Shown in pieces: positions 15,880 to 25,184 of a stretch of DNA of 64,000 nt (the first letter of the stretch is position 1; every line of letters starts with the position of its first letter). The position numbers and the translations under genes are program-made. The stretch is from positions 1-64,000 of the forward strand of contig JAHOYZ010000015.1 of NCBI GenBank assembly GCA_019038695.1, written 5' to 3'. The notes below the pieces were generated by a model. It was not told where the DNA came from. It searched no databases and worked only from the letters and a program-made list of their open reading frames with translations. Source of the stretch: Candidatus Zixiibacteriota bacterium (GTDB lineage Bacteria; Zixibacteria; MSB-5A5; GN15; FEB-12).

Positions 15880-17760
15880 CTAATTTTCGATGAGAAGTCG
15901 CTCCATCTCATCTACCAGTTCACCAAACAGTTTGATAGTCCGGTCGACCGGTTCGGTTGAAGTGACATCCACTCCGGCTTCGAGTAGAATATCAACGGGA
16001 TAATTGGAAGTTCCGGTCGAAAGGAAACGCATATAGGTCTCCATGTAGTCCGGATCTTCAAGAATTCGTTGCGACACCATCTGGGCCGCCGCATAGCTGG
16101 TGGCATACTTGTAGACATAGAACTGACGATAGAAATGACCGATCCGCAGACAACCCATATCGTTGATCGAATCTATTACGAGGTCCGGTCCCCAATATTT
16201 CTGGTATATACCGCGATAGGTCTTGCGCATCTGGTCGGCCGATAATGCGCCGCCTTCTTCGACAACCTTGTGTATCGCAATCTCGAACTCGGAGAACATA
16301 ACCTGGGTATAGAATGTCCCCATGATCTGCTCAATATAATAGTTGATCAGGGCCAGTTTCTCCTCTTTGTCGGTGACGGTTTCCAAAATGTACTTCATCA
16401 ACACCGCTTCGTTACAGGTTGAGGCTACCTCGGCCAGGAATATTGGGTTGTTGCTGTACACAAACGGTTCGTTCTTGTTGGTATAGAAAGCGTGCATGGC
16501 GTGACCCATTTCATGAGCCAGCGTGAAAACACCGTCCAGCGTGTTGTTGTGATTAAGCAGAACGAAGGGATGAGTGTCGTAGCTACCCCACTGATAAGCA
16601 CCGGAGCCTTTGCCCTGAGTCTCAAAGACGTCAATCCAGCCGGAGTTCAGACCTTTCTCAAATTCCGCCATGTAGCCCTTACCAAGAGGCTTCAAACCCT
16701 TGAGAACAATCTCCTTGGCCTCTTCCCAGGGGTACTCGCGTTTGGAATCGCCCACCAGCGGAACGGACAGGTCATAAGTGTACAGTGTGTCGTAGCCGAG
16801 CATCTTCTTGCGCAAAGCAGTCAGTTTGTGGAGCGGGGCAAGATTGTTGTTTACGGCCTCAATCAGGCTGTGGAATACCGGCTCGGGAACATTATCTTTT
16901 TTGAGCGACATTTCCAAACAACTGTTATAGCCGCGTGCCTGGCGGTAGAAGTTATCCTTTTTGACAGAAGCGGATAGAGTTGCCGCCAAAGTATTGATAT
17001 ACTTCATGTAGGCTTGATTGTAAGTCTGGTTGGCTTCACGGCGCAGACGACGACTACCGGTCTCCAAGATACGGTAATAGCGCTGCTTGGTCAATTCTAC
17101 TTCGTTACCGTCATCGTCGATAACAGTGCCATAGGTGATGTCGGCATCATTGGTCATGGAGAAAATATGTTCTGGAGCATCTGTCACAGGTCCGGCCAAC
17201 GCCAGTATGGCTTCTTCTTTATCAGACAGAACGTACTCCTTCAGGCGACGCTCATCATCAAGGTAGTGACGATAAATATCCATTTCGGGATTGCTGGCCA
17301 GCCACGATTGAATGAGATCTTCGCTGATCGTCAGCAATTCGGGGCTGATATACGATATATGCCCTTTCATTCGAGACCACAACCCCGAAATACGCCCGGT
17401 CATTTCCTGATACTCGCTAGCCCGATTGTCTTCATCCAATTTCATGTAAGCATAGACCCACAATTTGTTTTCAATCGACTCCAGACTATCGCGCAGTTGA
17501 AACATCGAAAGTAGATTGTCCGGCGAATCGCCAAGGTGACTTTTAAATGATTCGAGTCGGGCGATGTTGGAATCGAGATATGCGAAATCCGTCTCCCAGG
17601 CCTCGTCGGTGGCGTAAATGTCTTCCAGTTTCCACTTGTACTGATCCTCGATGTCTGATCGTTGCGGAACGGCGTCGGTCTCCGCAAACACCGCCGATAC
17701 TGACAGTGTCAGAGCCAGCAGCAACATACCCAGGATCGGTTTACATTTTGAGCAATTCAT
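15880..17760 (-). CDS. Exported M3 family oligoendopeptidase F
   Basis: A 626-residue zinc peptidase with the M3 motif LAHEMGHAMHAFY at about residue 412 and the downstream Glu in LAEVASTCNEAVLM. The N-terminus MNCSKCKPILGMLLLALTLSVSAVFA is a signal peptide, so the enzyme acts in the periplasm or outside, unlike most PepF proteins. ATG 17760 is preferred because GGGAG lies five bases upstream; the ATG at 17772 has no ribosome site and would overlap it. The domain reads as full length (SDIEDQYKWKLEDIYATDEAW is the usual start of mature PepF). It shares the divergent gap with the thioesterase gene at 17875. Confidence 0.9.
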   Translation of the reverse strand: MNCSKCKPILGMLLLALTLSVSAVFAETDAVPQRSDIEDQYKWKLEDIYATDEAWETDFAYLDSNIARLESFKSHLGDSPDNLLSMFQLRDSLESIENKLWVYAYMKLDEDNRASEYQEMTGRISGLWSRMKGHISYISPELLTISEDLIQSWLASNPEMDIYRHYLDDERRLKEYVLSDKEEAILALAGPVTDAPEHIFSMTNDADITYGTVIDDDGNEVELTKQRYYRILETGSRRLRREANQTYNQAYMKYINTLAATLSASVKKDNFYRQARGYNSCLEMSLKKDNVPEPVFHSLIEAVNNNLAPLHKLTALRKKMLGYDTLYTYDLSVPLVGDSKREYPWEEAKEIVLKGLKPLGKGYMAEFEKGLNSGWIDVFETQGKGSGAYQWGSYDTHPFVLLNHNNTLDGVFTLAHEMGHAMHAFYTNKNEPFVYSNNPIFLAEVASTCNEAVLMKYILETVTDKEEKLALINYYIEQIMGTFYTQVMFSEFEIAIHKVVEEGGALSADQMRKTYRGIYQKYWGPDLVIDSINDMGCLRIGHFYRQFYVYKYATSYAAAQMVSQRILEDPDYMETYMRFLSTGTSNYPVDILLEAGVDVTSTEPVDRTIKLFGELVDEMERLLIEN

Positions 17761-17874
17761 GAATACTCCCATGATGCTTGAACAATTCAGTTGTCTTTTC
17801 CTTCACTTTGGCCGTCAATATAGACATTAGAGAACGTTTGTACACAGGAAATCGTTTAATCCTGAGGTGCCCGC

Positions 17875-18276
17875 ATGTACGAAACAGATATCAGTATTCG
17901 GCTCCACCAGACCGATGCCGCCGGAGTGCTGTTCTTCGGCAACTACTTTCATGTCGCCCATGATGTCTATGAACAGTATATGCAATCAATCGGGTTTGAC
18001 TTTCGTAGCATTATCAACGAGTTACCGTACCTGATCCTTATCGTTCACGCCGAGTGTGATTTCCATAAGCCAGTGTACGTTGCCGATGTTGTTCGGGTTG
18101 CAATGTCGGCCTCGAAGATTGGCCACACTTCGTTTGAACTGGTATACCGGATCAAATCATCGGAAACCGGCGGTGAAGCAGAGCTTAAGACTACCCATGT
18201 GGCCATTGACAAACAGACAGGACGTCCGACTCGGCTACCGGAGAAACTGAAGGCGGAATTGGGGAAGCTCCAGTAG
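17875..18276 (+). CDS. Hotdog thioesterase, probable DHNA-CoA hydrolase MenI
   Basis: A 133-residue 4-hydroxybenzoyl-CoA thioesterase-type hotdog protein. The catalytic signature HQTDAAGVLFFGNYFHVAHD, with Asp14 as the expected catalytic residue, matches the DHNA-CoA hydrolase/4HBT pattern. In menaquinone synthesis MenI releases 1,4-dihydroxy-2-naphthoate from the CoA ester made by MenB. This is the one pathway step absent from the men operon that begins 1.8 kb away on the opposite strand, so the assignment is likely, though broad acyl-CoA thioesterases look the same. ATG 17875 is preceded by GAGG at a suitable distance. The gene is monocistronic and convergent with the transglutaminase gene. 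Confidence 0.75.
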   Translation: MYETDISIRLHQTDAAGVLFFGNYFHVAHDVYEQYMQSIGFDFRSIINELPYLILIVHAECDFHKPVYVADVVRVAMSASKIGHTSFELVYRIKSSETGGEAELKTTHVAIDKQTGRPTRLPEKLKAELGKLQ

Positions 18277-18380
18277 CCATAAGTGGCGTAAGGCAGAACC
18301 CGTCAGTGGTTCCGCTGTTTTCACAATTCTATTACCAATGCACGCAAACATCCTCGTCTGCCGTAACAACGAGTACCTGA
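18277..18380. repeat. Convergent gap with repeat fragments
   Basis: Contains a GGCAGAACCCGTCAGTGGTT-type palindrome (18292-18315), related to those at 32271 and 62789, and the half-site ACATCCTCGTCTGCCGT (18348-18364), identical to part of the palindrome at 33106-33131. Confidence 0.55.
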
Positions 18381-19994
18381 TTATTCAGTGGGTGGCTTAA
18401 TCGGCGTCCACTCCCCGAAATTCTCCACCACTATTTTGCACCTGCCCTTTGAGGTCCATCGTTCATTGGCATTGTAGCCCCATTCCAGGTATTCAGAGCC
18501 GCCCCCTCCAAGGGTGGTAATCAGGAAACGATTGTTAAGATGGCCAAAAGAATCAGCTCTGACCGAGGGCCACTTGGAGTCTCCTCCCGAAGGATCAACC
18601 GGCAGCCAGCCATAGCCGGGCAGGTAGATCTCGACCCAGCGATGAAAGACGTCATCGTACGACGCATCATCACCTCGGACCGTGATAGAACCAGCATAAC
18701 GAGCAGGAAGACCGGCAGAGCGACACATGGCAATATACACAAAGCTATACTCGGAGCAGGAGCCATTACCTCGGTCAAGAATGGCCGGGGCGATATTCCA
18801 CCCACCGGCCAATTCGTACTCGATATGTTCAATGACGTAATTGAATATCTTTCGTCCTATCCAGTACGGATTTGTCTCATCACCGACCGCCTTTTTCACC
18901 GCTTCTCGGACAATCGCATCCTCAAGCGAGAACTTGGTATCGTCCGAAAGGTATTTTTCCAGTATCGGCTTGGGAATGTCATTTAGCTTGCCTACTTTGT
19001 CCGGGAAAATGAAATACCGGGTTTCATACAGCTTGGCCGATACGAACATGGTTACGGTTGTAAAACAGGTTGGGGCAAGATCAGTGAAATGAAAATGAGC
19101 CACCTTCTGTCCCCATTTATCAACCAGCACATCGGTCGGTTGGGGACTAAACTCAACCGCACCGATCAATTCCTGGTTGTCCAGATCCTGAGGGATAGCA
19201 AGGTACACATCAAGCGTAAGAACTGAATCCGGGCCGAAGTTGCGGACTTGATGAATGAACTCAATCTGCTGCGTTTTCTGGTCCAGGCGTGTGAAGACAG
19301 TCCCATCATCAACGACCAGCTTATAGATCAGATCAGTCTGGTAGTCAACATTCCACAGATGCGAACCATCCCAGGCCAGTCCCCAGGAATGGGGACCGGG
19401 AGAGTCAAAACATGCGATGACATCACCATTATCCGGCGCGACCATATAGATCATGTTCTTGTACCGGTCGGAAACCCACAAGTAGGTACCATCAAAGGTC
19501 AACCCGCAGGCATGGGAAGTAGGTGCCGGTATGGATACGATAGTAGTCCCGTCCTCAATGCTAATCTGGCTTATTCTGTCATTACGGTCGGCGGCAATCC
19601 ACAAGTAGGTGCCATCCCAGGCCAAACCGGTTGGACGTGATACGGGACAGTAGATTGTCTTTTCAACAATCCCGGTTTTCGGGTCAATGGCAAAGATCAG
19701 TTCTTCGTCGTTATCAACACACCATAACCTCTTGCCGTCCCAGGCCAGTCCACGAGGGACATAACCGGGAGTAGGAATTGAGTCACTAACCGACCCGTCG
19801 CCGGGGTCAATCCGGTATATCATGTCGCTCTTCCTGTCTACATTCCAGAGATACTTGCCATCAAAAGCAAGCCCCTGAGGGCAATCAAAAGGCGTCGAGA
19901 ACGATTTCACCGTGTCGCCGGGAACAGCGGCAACCGGCTGCCACATAAAGAGGACAGCCATCAGCATCAATCCGAAATTGCGTGCCTGGAACAT
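18381..19994 (-). CDS. Exported beta-propeller plus transglutaminase-like protein
   Basis: A 537-residue protein with a signal peptide (MFQARNFGLMLMAVLFMWQPVAA). Residues ~25-240 hold five or six repeats of the form GLAWDGxxLWxxDxxxDxIYxIDPxxG, typical of an NHL/SMP-30-like propeller. A beta-sandwich linker follows, then a transglutaminase-like domain with the Cys in GNGSCSEYSFVYIAMCRSAG (~410), the His in VFHRWVEIYLPG (~451) and the Asp in LPVDPSGG (~465). The catalytic triad is therefore complete. Such domains act as peptidases, cross-linking or peptide-modifying enzymes at the surface; the substrate is unknown. ATG 19994 follows CAGGAGGT. It starts 45 bases beyond the menE stop and could be read through from the men operon. 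Confidence 0.82.
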   Translation of the reverse strand: MFQARNFGLMLMAVLFMWQPVAAVPGDTVKSFSTPFDCPQGLAFDGKYLWNVDRKSDMIYRIDPGDGSVSDSIPTPGYVPRGLAWDGKRLWCVDNDEELIFAIDPKTGIVEKTIYCPVSRPTGLAWDGTYLWIAADRNDRISQISIEDGTTIVSIPAPTSHACGLTFDGTYLWVSDRYKNMIYMVAPDNGDVIACFDSPGPHSWGLAWDGSHLWNVDYQTDLIYKLVVDDGTVFTRLDQKTQQIEFIHQVRNFGPDSVLTLDVYLAIPQDLDNQELIGAVEFSPQPTDVLVDKWGQKVAHFHFTDLAPTCFTTVTMFVSAKLYETRYFIFPDKVGKLNDIPKPILEKYLSDDTKFSLEDAIVREAVKKAVGDETNPYWIGRKIFNYVIEHIEYELAGGWNIAPAILDRGNGSCSEYSFVYIAMCRSAGLPARYAGSITVRGDDASYDDVFHRWVEIYLPGYGWLPVDPSGGDSKWPSVRADSFGHLNNRFLITTLGGGGSEYLEWGYNANERWTSKGRCKIVVENFGEWTPIKPPTE

Positions 19995-20039
19995 TGGGAC
20001 CTCCTGGATTGGTATGGTAAGGGTGCACTGCTTGTCACA

Positions 20040-21512
20040 TTATGTCGCCTGCGAAGTATACAATCTCTGTGCCAGTTTCGTCAGGTACTGACGGTCCGGT
20101 TTAAGACCTCCCTCTTCGGCGCTGTCAGGCCAGGAGTAGAAGACAACGGGTACCATATATCCCGGCAGACTGTCGCGGAGGCTAAGCCTCAGTTCATCCG
20201 CATCCATATCTACGCCGGACAACATCCTCACAAATGCCACCGGACGGAAACCAAATTCTGCGTCTGGTAATGCTACTACAACGCATTCGTCTATCCCGCC
20301 CAGTGATCCTATCGCCGCTTCAATGGATTCCGGGTGGATATTCTCCCCGCCTGACACAAACATATTGTCTCGCCGTCCAGCTACGGTCAGATTACCTTCA
20401 TCATCAAGCACCCCCAAATCACCAGTATGAAACCAGCCATTTTCGTCAAGAGGTAGACGAATTCTGTCGCCCTCGATGTAACCCAGAAACAATGTGTCCC
20501 CTTTGACGAGGATTTCACCCTCGGAAGAAATTGCAAGCTCGCGATGAGGAAGCACCGCACCGGACGTGAGCGATGAGGAAAGTGAGGTTCTCGGCCACGA
20601 TGTGGTTACTTGTGACGCCATCTCGGTCAGACCGTAAGTTGTGAACAGAGGCAGGCGGAGCCTGTAAGCTCTGGCAACGAGATCTGCTGGGATCGACGAG
20701 CCGCCAACCAGAACAGCCTTTGGCTGTTGGATTGCTTTTGAAAGAGATTGGTCGTTGATTAGGCGCTGCAACTGTGTTGCCACCACCGACAAATGCGACA
20801 CGGAGTGTCTATTTATGAGAGTGACGAGATCGTCATCACAGGAGTGAAACACAACTGCTGCTCCAGTCAATGCAGTCCGAAACAGAATCGCCAGTCCGCC
20901 GACATGATACAATGGTAAGGCCAGTAGCCAGCGGTCGCCGGGGGCAAGAACTATGTTCTCGTTCGACCCGAGCGCATTGAAGTAATGATTGCCAAATGAA
21001 TGAAGAACAGCTTTGGGGTTGGCAGATGTCCCCGAGGTAGCGATTATCGTCGCATCCTGATCCGTACTCAATGTGATATTTGATGAGATAGTATCACGTT
21101 CGACCTCAGACATGACTATAGCATCAAGGGTCTGAATATCTAGAGATTCTCTTGCGGGCTGTCGTCCTGAGTGGAGTCGAAGGGCGAAAGATTTCTCAAC
21201 TACCAGGTGTAAACACCCAATCCGAGTCAGATACGATGAAACCATCTCTGATGGCCAGCGGGGGCTAATCGGGCAGGCAACTGCTCCAAGGCGGAAAATG
21301 GACCAAAGCAATACCGCATACTCGACACTGTTGTCTGCCAGTATCGCCACCCTATCCAAAGGTCGTATTCCTTTTTGTTCAAGCATGCTGGTAGTCGCAT
21401 TGACCAACTGGTTGTATTGTCTGTAAGTGATTTTCTCCTTGTCGGAGACGAGAGCGAGCTGATCACCGAACTCGGCAGCGGCTTGATCGAGCGGGCATCG
21501 AATATCAGGCAT
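20040..21512 (-). CDS. menE: O-succinylbenzoate-CoA ligase MenE
   Basis: A 490-residue adenylate-forming enzyme that activates o-succinylbenzoate to its CoA ester. The AMP-binding P-loop is IIATSGTSANPKAVLHS (~residue 157), the A5 motif is TYGLTEMASQVT, and the hinge and C-terminal region contains GWFHTGDLGVLDDEGNL and GRRDNMFVSGGENIHPESIE. The C-terminal catalytic Lys appears to be in GGLKPDR. ATG 21512 follows GAGGAAG and overlaps the end of menC. It is the last gene of the men operon. Codons around residues 108-117 (FALRLHSGRQ) coincide with a dispersed repeat at 21161-21190, an in-frame insertion between two secondary-structure elements before the P-loop. Confidence 0.93.
   Translation of the reverse strand: MPDIRCPLDQAAAEFGDQLALVSDKEKITYRQYNQLVNATTSMLEQKGIRPLDRVAILADNSVEYAVLLWSIFRLGAVACPISPRWPSEMVSSYLTRIGCLHLVVEKSFALRLHSGRQPARESLDIQTLDAIVMSEVERDTISSNITLSTDQDATIIATSGTSANPKAVLHSFGNHYFNALGSNENIVLAPGDRWLLALPLYHVGGLAILFRTALTGAAVVFHSCDDDLVTLINRHSVSHLSVVATQLQRLINDQSLSKAIQQPKAVLVGGSSIPADLVARAYRLRLPLFTTYGLTEMASQVTTSWPRTSLSSSLTSGAVLPHRELAISSEGEILVKGDTLFLGYIEGDRIRLPLDENGWFHTGDLGVLDDEGNLTVAGRRDNMFVSGGENIHPESIEAAIGSLGGIDECVVVALPDAEFGFRPVAFVRMLSGVDMDADELRLSLRDSLPGYMVPVVFYSWPDSAEEGGLKPDRQYLTKLAQRLYTSQAT
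21161..21190. repeat. Dispersed GTCNTCCTGAG repeat inside menE
   Basis: GTCGTCCTGAGTGGAGTCGAAGG here matches GTCATCCTGAGCGGAGTCGAAGG at 32320-32342 with two differences, and 32222-32243 carries it inverted. In menE it is read in frame. Confidence 0.75.
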
Positions 21513-22614
21513 CACTTACTTCCTCAAGCAACTCAAGCCGCGGCTGCGGATTACTAACTGGCTTGTCAGTCAGATCAATTCGGCCTCTCACGATTTTCAG
21601 TGGTATGTGGGCAATGTCATAAGCCAACGAGTTGGCTGTATCCAGCCCAACAGGAACCATTGGTCCTTCTTTTAATCCTGCCGCAAGTTCGACCAGTGTA
21701 TGAAGACCAATCCCGGATTCAAACGACGAACTCATTACTGCTTTCATCCCCAATTCCGCTGCTCTTCGCGCCAACTGCACCGAACGCTCAAGACCCAGAA
21801 GAGTTGGTTTGAGAACAATCGCCTCAACGCCCGGAAGAGGATCAAGGGTCGTGATTGAACCAAGGCTTTCATCGAGAGCGATTGGAATTGATTTACTGGC
21901 ACGATTACACAGCTGGAGAATACCAAGAAAATCCTCTGCCGGTTCTTCGATGTATTCGATGTTGCAGTCTTGTACGCGATCCATGAAAGTTGTCGCCTGC
22001 TCGACCTTCCAAGCACGGTTGGCATCCAGCCGTAGCGCCATCCGTTTACCAATTTGCTTCCTGACATTGTGGACCAGTTCGACGTCGGCTTCAATATCCT
22101 GCCGCCCGATTTTAAGTTTGACCGCCTTGAAGCCACTGGCTCTAATCATTCCAGCCTTCTCAAGAATCTCTTCGTTCGTTCCCGACAACAGCGCACACAC
22201 CAGAACCTTGTCGGTCGTCTTCGTCGATATCAGACTCCTCAGGGGAACTTGCCTCTCACACGCCAGCAATCGCAGTATTGCGGTCTCAATCCCAAACCTT
22301 ACTGATGGAAAGAGTTGATAGCTCCCCAACCACGCCTCAAAGGCGCCATTTAATTGCACGAGTTCGTCTGTGTTAGGGAGGGGATTGTCCTGAACGACAG
22401 CGCGCAACGACAGGAGTTGGGCTTTGGTCTCGCCAAGAGACTCATAACTGAAACCTGGCAATGGAGCGACTTCCCCCCAGGACGTAAGCGTCTCTTTTTC
22501 CCCCGTGAGACGTATTAACGCACCCTCACGAACTTTGTGTTCTAGTCCTCCCATTATCACAGGCGTGCGAAACGGTAATTGATATTTAAAGATTGAGCAA
22601 TCTTTGATTGTCAC
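21505..22614 (-). CDS. menC: O-succinylbenzoate synthase MenC
   Basis: A 369-residue enolase-superfamily enzyme that dehydrates SHCHC to o-succinylbenzoate. The muconate-lactonising-type active site is present: Lys in VKLKIGRQD (~168), metal ligands Asp in LRLDANRAW (~195), Glu in YIEEPAED (~221) and Asp in ALDESLGS (~247), and the second Lys in VLKPTLLG (~268). GTG 22614 is chosen because its TG overlaps the menA TGA (GTGA junction) and GGGTGG precedes it; a GTG nine bases upstream is the alternative. The 3' end overlaps menE by eight bases, indicating translational coupling. Confidence 0.93.
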   Translation of the reverse strand: MTIKDCSIFKYQLPFRTPVIMGGLEHKVREGALIRLTGEKETLTSWGEVAPLPGFSYESLGETKAQLLSLRAVVQDNPLPNTDELVQLNGAFEAWLGSYQLFPSVRFGIETAILRLLACERQVPLRSLISTKTTDKVLVCALLSGTNEEILEKAGMIRASGFKAVKLKIGRQDIEADVELVHNVRKQIGKRMALRLDANRAWKVEQATTFMDRVQDCNIEYIEEPAEDFLGILQLCNRASKSIPIALDESLGSITTLDPLPGVEAIVLKPTLLGLERSVQLARRAAELGMKAVMSSSFESGIGLHTLVELAAGLKEGPMVPVGLDTANSLAYDIAHIPLKIVRGRIDLTDKPVSNPQPRLELLEEVSDA

Positions 22615-23495
22615 AGCAACCACCCAACCGAAAACAACAGGCTGTATAAAAGGAGCATCATCCCGGTTATGGCAAGGACATCGTTTAGCTTCCGCCCATC
22701 GGTGAACGTGAAGACTGCCATTATCGGTCGAACGGCCGCTGCCAGAGACGCCAGTGCGATCATTGAGTAGGGATTATGGCCCAATCTCAACCAGAGCCCA
22801 ATCGGCAGCAGCACTGCTGCCACGATAGCCAGCGTGTATTCATAACGGGCAAAAGTATCGCCGAACCTTACTGCCAGCGTTCGTTTGCCCGCGCGTCTAT
22901 CATTGGTAATGTCACGCAGATTATTCACGGCAAGAATCGCCACCGAGAACAGTCCCGGTGCCAAACCGGCGATCAGGACGATACTGTTGATCTCAAGCGT
23001 TTGGACATAGTATGTCCCCCCGACTGCTACCGGACCGAAATAGATCAGAACAAACAGTTCCCCCAGCCCATTGTACCCGAGGGGGTAGGGTCCACCAGTA
23101 TATAAAATGCCGAACAGTACCGATGATAATCCGATGACCACAATCGGCCATCCACCCCGCCAGACAAGATAGACTCCTACAAGAATTGCCAGAGCAAAGA
23201 CAATAACCATCGCTCGACGCATCGCCTCCGGATTCACTAATCCGGCCTGCGTGGCGCGGGTTGGTCCGAGGCGCTCACCCTCGTCGGCTCCCTTTTTGAA
23301 ATCGTAGTAGTCATTGGCGAAATTGGTACCAATCTGAATCAGCAGTGCCCCAACCAGAGCCGCCAGACAGGATATGAGATGAAACCCGCCAACATCGACA
23401 GCCATAGCCGTGCCGATAACAACCGGAGCAGCCGCAGCTGGAAGGGTTTTTGGCCGTGAAGCCATAATCCATGTACTAATCGAAGAGGAGGACAA
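22611..23495 (-). CDS. menA: 1,4-dihydroxy-2-naphthoate polyprenyltransferase MenA
   Basis: A 294-residue UbiA-family membrane prenyltransferase with about eight or nine helices. The first Asp-rich motif is NFANDYYDFKKGADEGER and the second is NNLRDITNDRRAGKRTLA; both bind the Mg-diphosphate of the polyprenyl donor. It attaches the isoprenoid tail to DHNA at the inner membrane. The start is TTG 23495, with GGAG eight bases upstream; it keeps the usual STWIMASRPKTLPAAAAP opening, whereas the ATG at 23465 would remove part of it. Its stop overlaps the menC start. Confidence 0.93.
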   Translation of the reverse strand: MSSSSISTWIMASRPKTLPAAAAPVVIGTAMAVDVGGFHLISCLAALVGALLIQIGTNFANDYYDFKKGADEGERLGPTRATQAGLVNPEAMRRAMVIVFALAILVGVYLVWRGGWPIVVIGLSSVLFGILYTGGPYPLGYNGLGELFVLIYFGPVAVGGTYYVQTLEINSIVLIAGLAPGLFSVAILAVNNLRDITNDRRAGKRTLAVRFGDTFARYEYTLAIVAAVLLPIGLWLRLGHNPYSMIALASLAAAVRPIMAVFTFTDGRKLNDVLAITGMMLLLYSLLFSVGWLL

Positions 23496-23544
23496 AATGA
23501 TAACTCCGCTTCACATCTTACTCACATATCGATAACGATCGCGC

Positions 23545-24366
23545 CTACGGCTGTCGCGGAAACTTCGAGAAGTCCGGCTTCCGTTTTTCGACAAAAGCGT
23601 TGCGACCTTCCTGGCCTTCTTCGGTCATGTAAAACAGCATTGTGGCGTTGCCGGCCAACTCCTGTAGTCCGGCCTGACCATCGCAGTCGGCGTTCAGGGC
23701 CGCCTTGAGACATCGAATTGCAACCGGCGAATTGGCCAGAATCTCGCGACACCAGGTAACTGTCTCTTCTTCCAATTTCGCAAGGGGCACTACTGTATTC
23801 ACCAACCCCATTTCCTGCGCTTGTTCGGCATTATACTGACGGCAGAGGAACCATATTTCACGAGCTTTCTTCTGTCCCACAATGCGGGCCATATAGCTGG
23901 CTCCATAGCCGCCATCGAAGGAACCCACTTTGGGCCCTGTCTGACCAAAGATAGCATTGTCTGCCGCTATAGTCAGATCACACATCAGGTGCAATACATG
24001 ACCACCGCCGATGGCATACCCCGCCACCATTGCCACAATCGGCTTGGGGCAGGTTCGTATCTGTCGTTGAAAATCGAGCACATTGAGGCGGTTCACGCCG
24101 GTGCTGTCAGTGTAACCTGAATCGCCGCGTATCTTCTGGTCACCACCAGAGCAGAACGCTTTGTCGCCCTGACCGGTCAGGATCACCACGCCGATCTCAG
24201 GATCCTCCCGGGCATCAGCCAGGGCCTGGCTCAATTCCTGAACCGTTTGCGGCCGGAAGGCATTACGCACCTGCGGACGATTGATCGTGATCCTGGCTAT
24301 TCCCTCCGCCTTGTGGTAGAGAATATCCTCGTATTGTCCGGCCTCGACCCATTTGATATTTCCCAT
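23545..24366 (-). CDS. menB: 1,4-dihydroxy-2-naphthoyl-CoA synthase MenB
   Basis: A 273-residue crotonase-fold enzyme that closes the naphthoquinone ring from o-succinylbenzoyl-CoA. Family signatures are [15 protein letters not shown] (oxyanion hole and the MenB-specific loop), [42 protein letters not shown] and the C-terminal [13 protein letters not shown]. The length is normal. ATG 24366 follows AAGAGGT. It lies 16 bases after menH and 49 bases before menA. Confidence 0.95.
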   Translation of the reverse strand: MGNIKWVEAGQYEDILYHKAEGIARITINRPQVRNAFRPQTVQELSQALADAREDPEIGVVILTGQGDKAFCSGGDQKIRGDSGYTDSTGVNRLNVLDFQRQIRTCPKPIVAMVAGYAIGGGHVLHLMCDLTIAADNAIFGQTGPKVGSFDGGYGASYMARIVGQKKAREIWFLCRQYNAEQAQEMGLVNTVVPLAKLEEETVTWCREILANSPVAIRCLKAALNADCDGQAGLQELAGNATMLFYMTEEGQEGRNAFVEKRKPDFSKFPRQP

Positions 24367-24382
24367 ACTTACCTCTTGATAT

Positions 24383-25180
24383 TCACGTCAGATACTGCCT
24401 GACTTGCTCCACAAAAGCCACCGGTTGTTCAAGGTGAACATTGTGTCCGGCACCAGCTACTACGGCCACCGTCGTGCCGAGAATCTCCTCGGCCATCTCT
24501 TTCGCTATCTCCTGAAACTTAGCATCCTTTTCCCCAACAATCAACCGCAGGGAGGCCTTTACTTCATTCAATCGTGGCCACAGGGATGCCTGTTGGCCAG
24601 TGCCCATCATAGCCAATGATTTCGCCCAACCGGCCATATCTGCCCGAGAACGATCTTTTAGAAGTCCCTCCAGTTTGTCCGGATATTGCCTGAGCGAATC
24701 AAACAGCGGTTGGTCATACCATTCCCGCATGAATTCCTCCACCGGCATTGTTTGCAACTTCTTAGTGATAAGGGCATCATGTGCGCGACGAACCGCGCGT
24801 TCTTCCTCGGTCTTGAGACCAGGAGAGGATGACTCCAAAACGATCCTGTCGAACCGATCGGAATAGTTGATAGCCAAATACAAACCCAACCGACCACCCA
24901 TCGAATATGCTACCAGATGACACTTCTCAATGGACAACTCATCGAGCCATCTAACAAGACCGCATGCGACGCGGTCCATGTGGAATTCCTCATCCGAGCC
25001 ATCAACAATCGTCTGGCCATGACCGGGTAAATCCGGCAAGAGGCAATGAAAGCTGTCTGACAATCCGTCAACGACACCTCTCCAGTCGTGACCGCAACCG
25101 GTGAAACCATGCAGAAACACAATCGGCGGCAGGCTCGGAGAGCCTTTCTGCGTGTAATGAAGCCGGTAAGTAGAGGTCAC
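24383..25180 (-). CDS. menH: SHCHC synthase MenH (alpha/beta hydrolase)
   Basis: A 265-residue alpha/beta hydrolase with the oxyanion segment [13 protein letters not shown], the nucleophile elbow [14 protein letters not shown], an Asp in [11 protein letters not shown] and the His in [13 protein letters not shown]. MenH eliminates pyruvate from SEPHCHC to give SHCHC, the step between MenD and MenC. GTG 25180 is preferred: it lies four bases after the menD stop with GAGG eight bases upstream. A longer frame from 25231 would overlap menD by 47 bases. The position directly after menD supports MenH over a generic hydrolase. Confidence 0.88.
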   Translation of the reverse strand: MTSTYRLHYTQKGSPSLPPIVFLHGFTGCGHDWRGVVDGLSDSFHCLLPDLPGHGQTIVDGSDEEFHMDRVACGLVRWLDELSIEKCHLVAYSMGGRLGLYLAINYSDRFDRIVLESSSPGLKTEEERAVRRAHDALITKKLQTMPVEEFMREWYDQPLFDSLRQYPDKLEGLLKDRSRADMAGWAKSLAMMGTGQQASLWPRLNEVKASLRLIVGEKDAKFQEIAKEMAEEILGTTVAVVAGAGHNVHLEQPVAFVEQVRQYLT

Positions 25181-25184
25181 GGGC

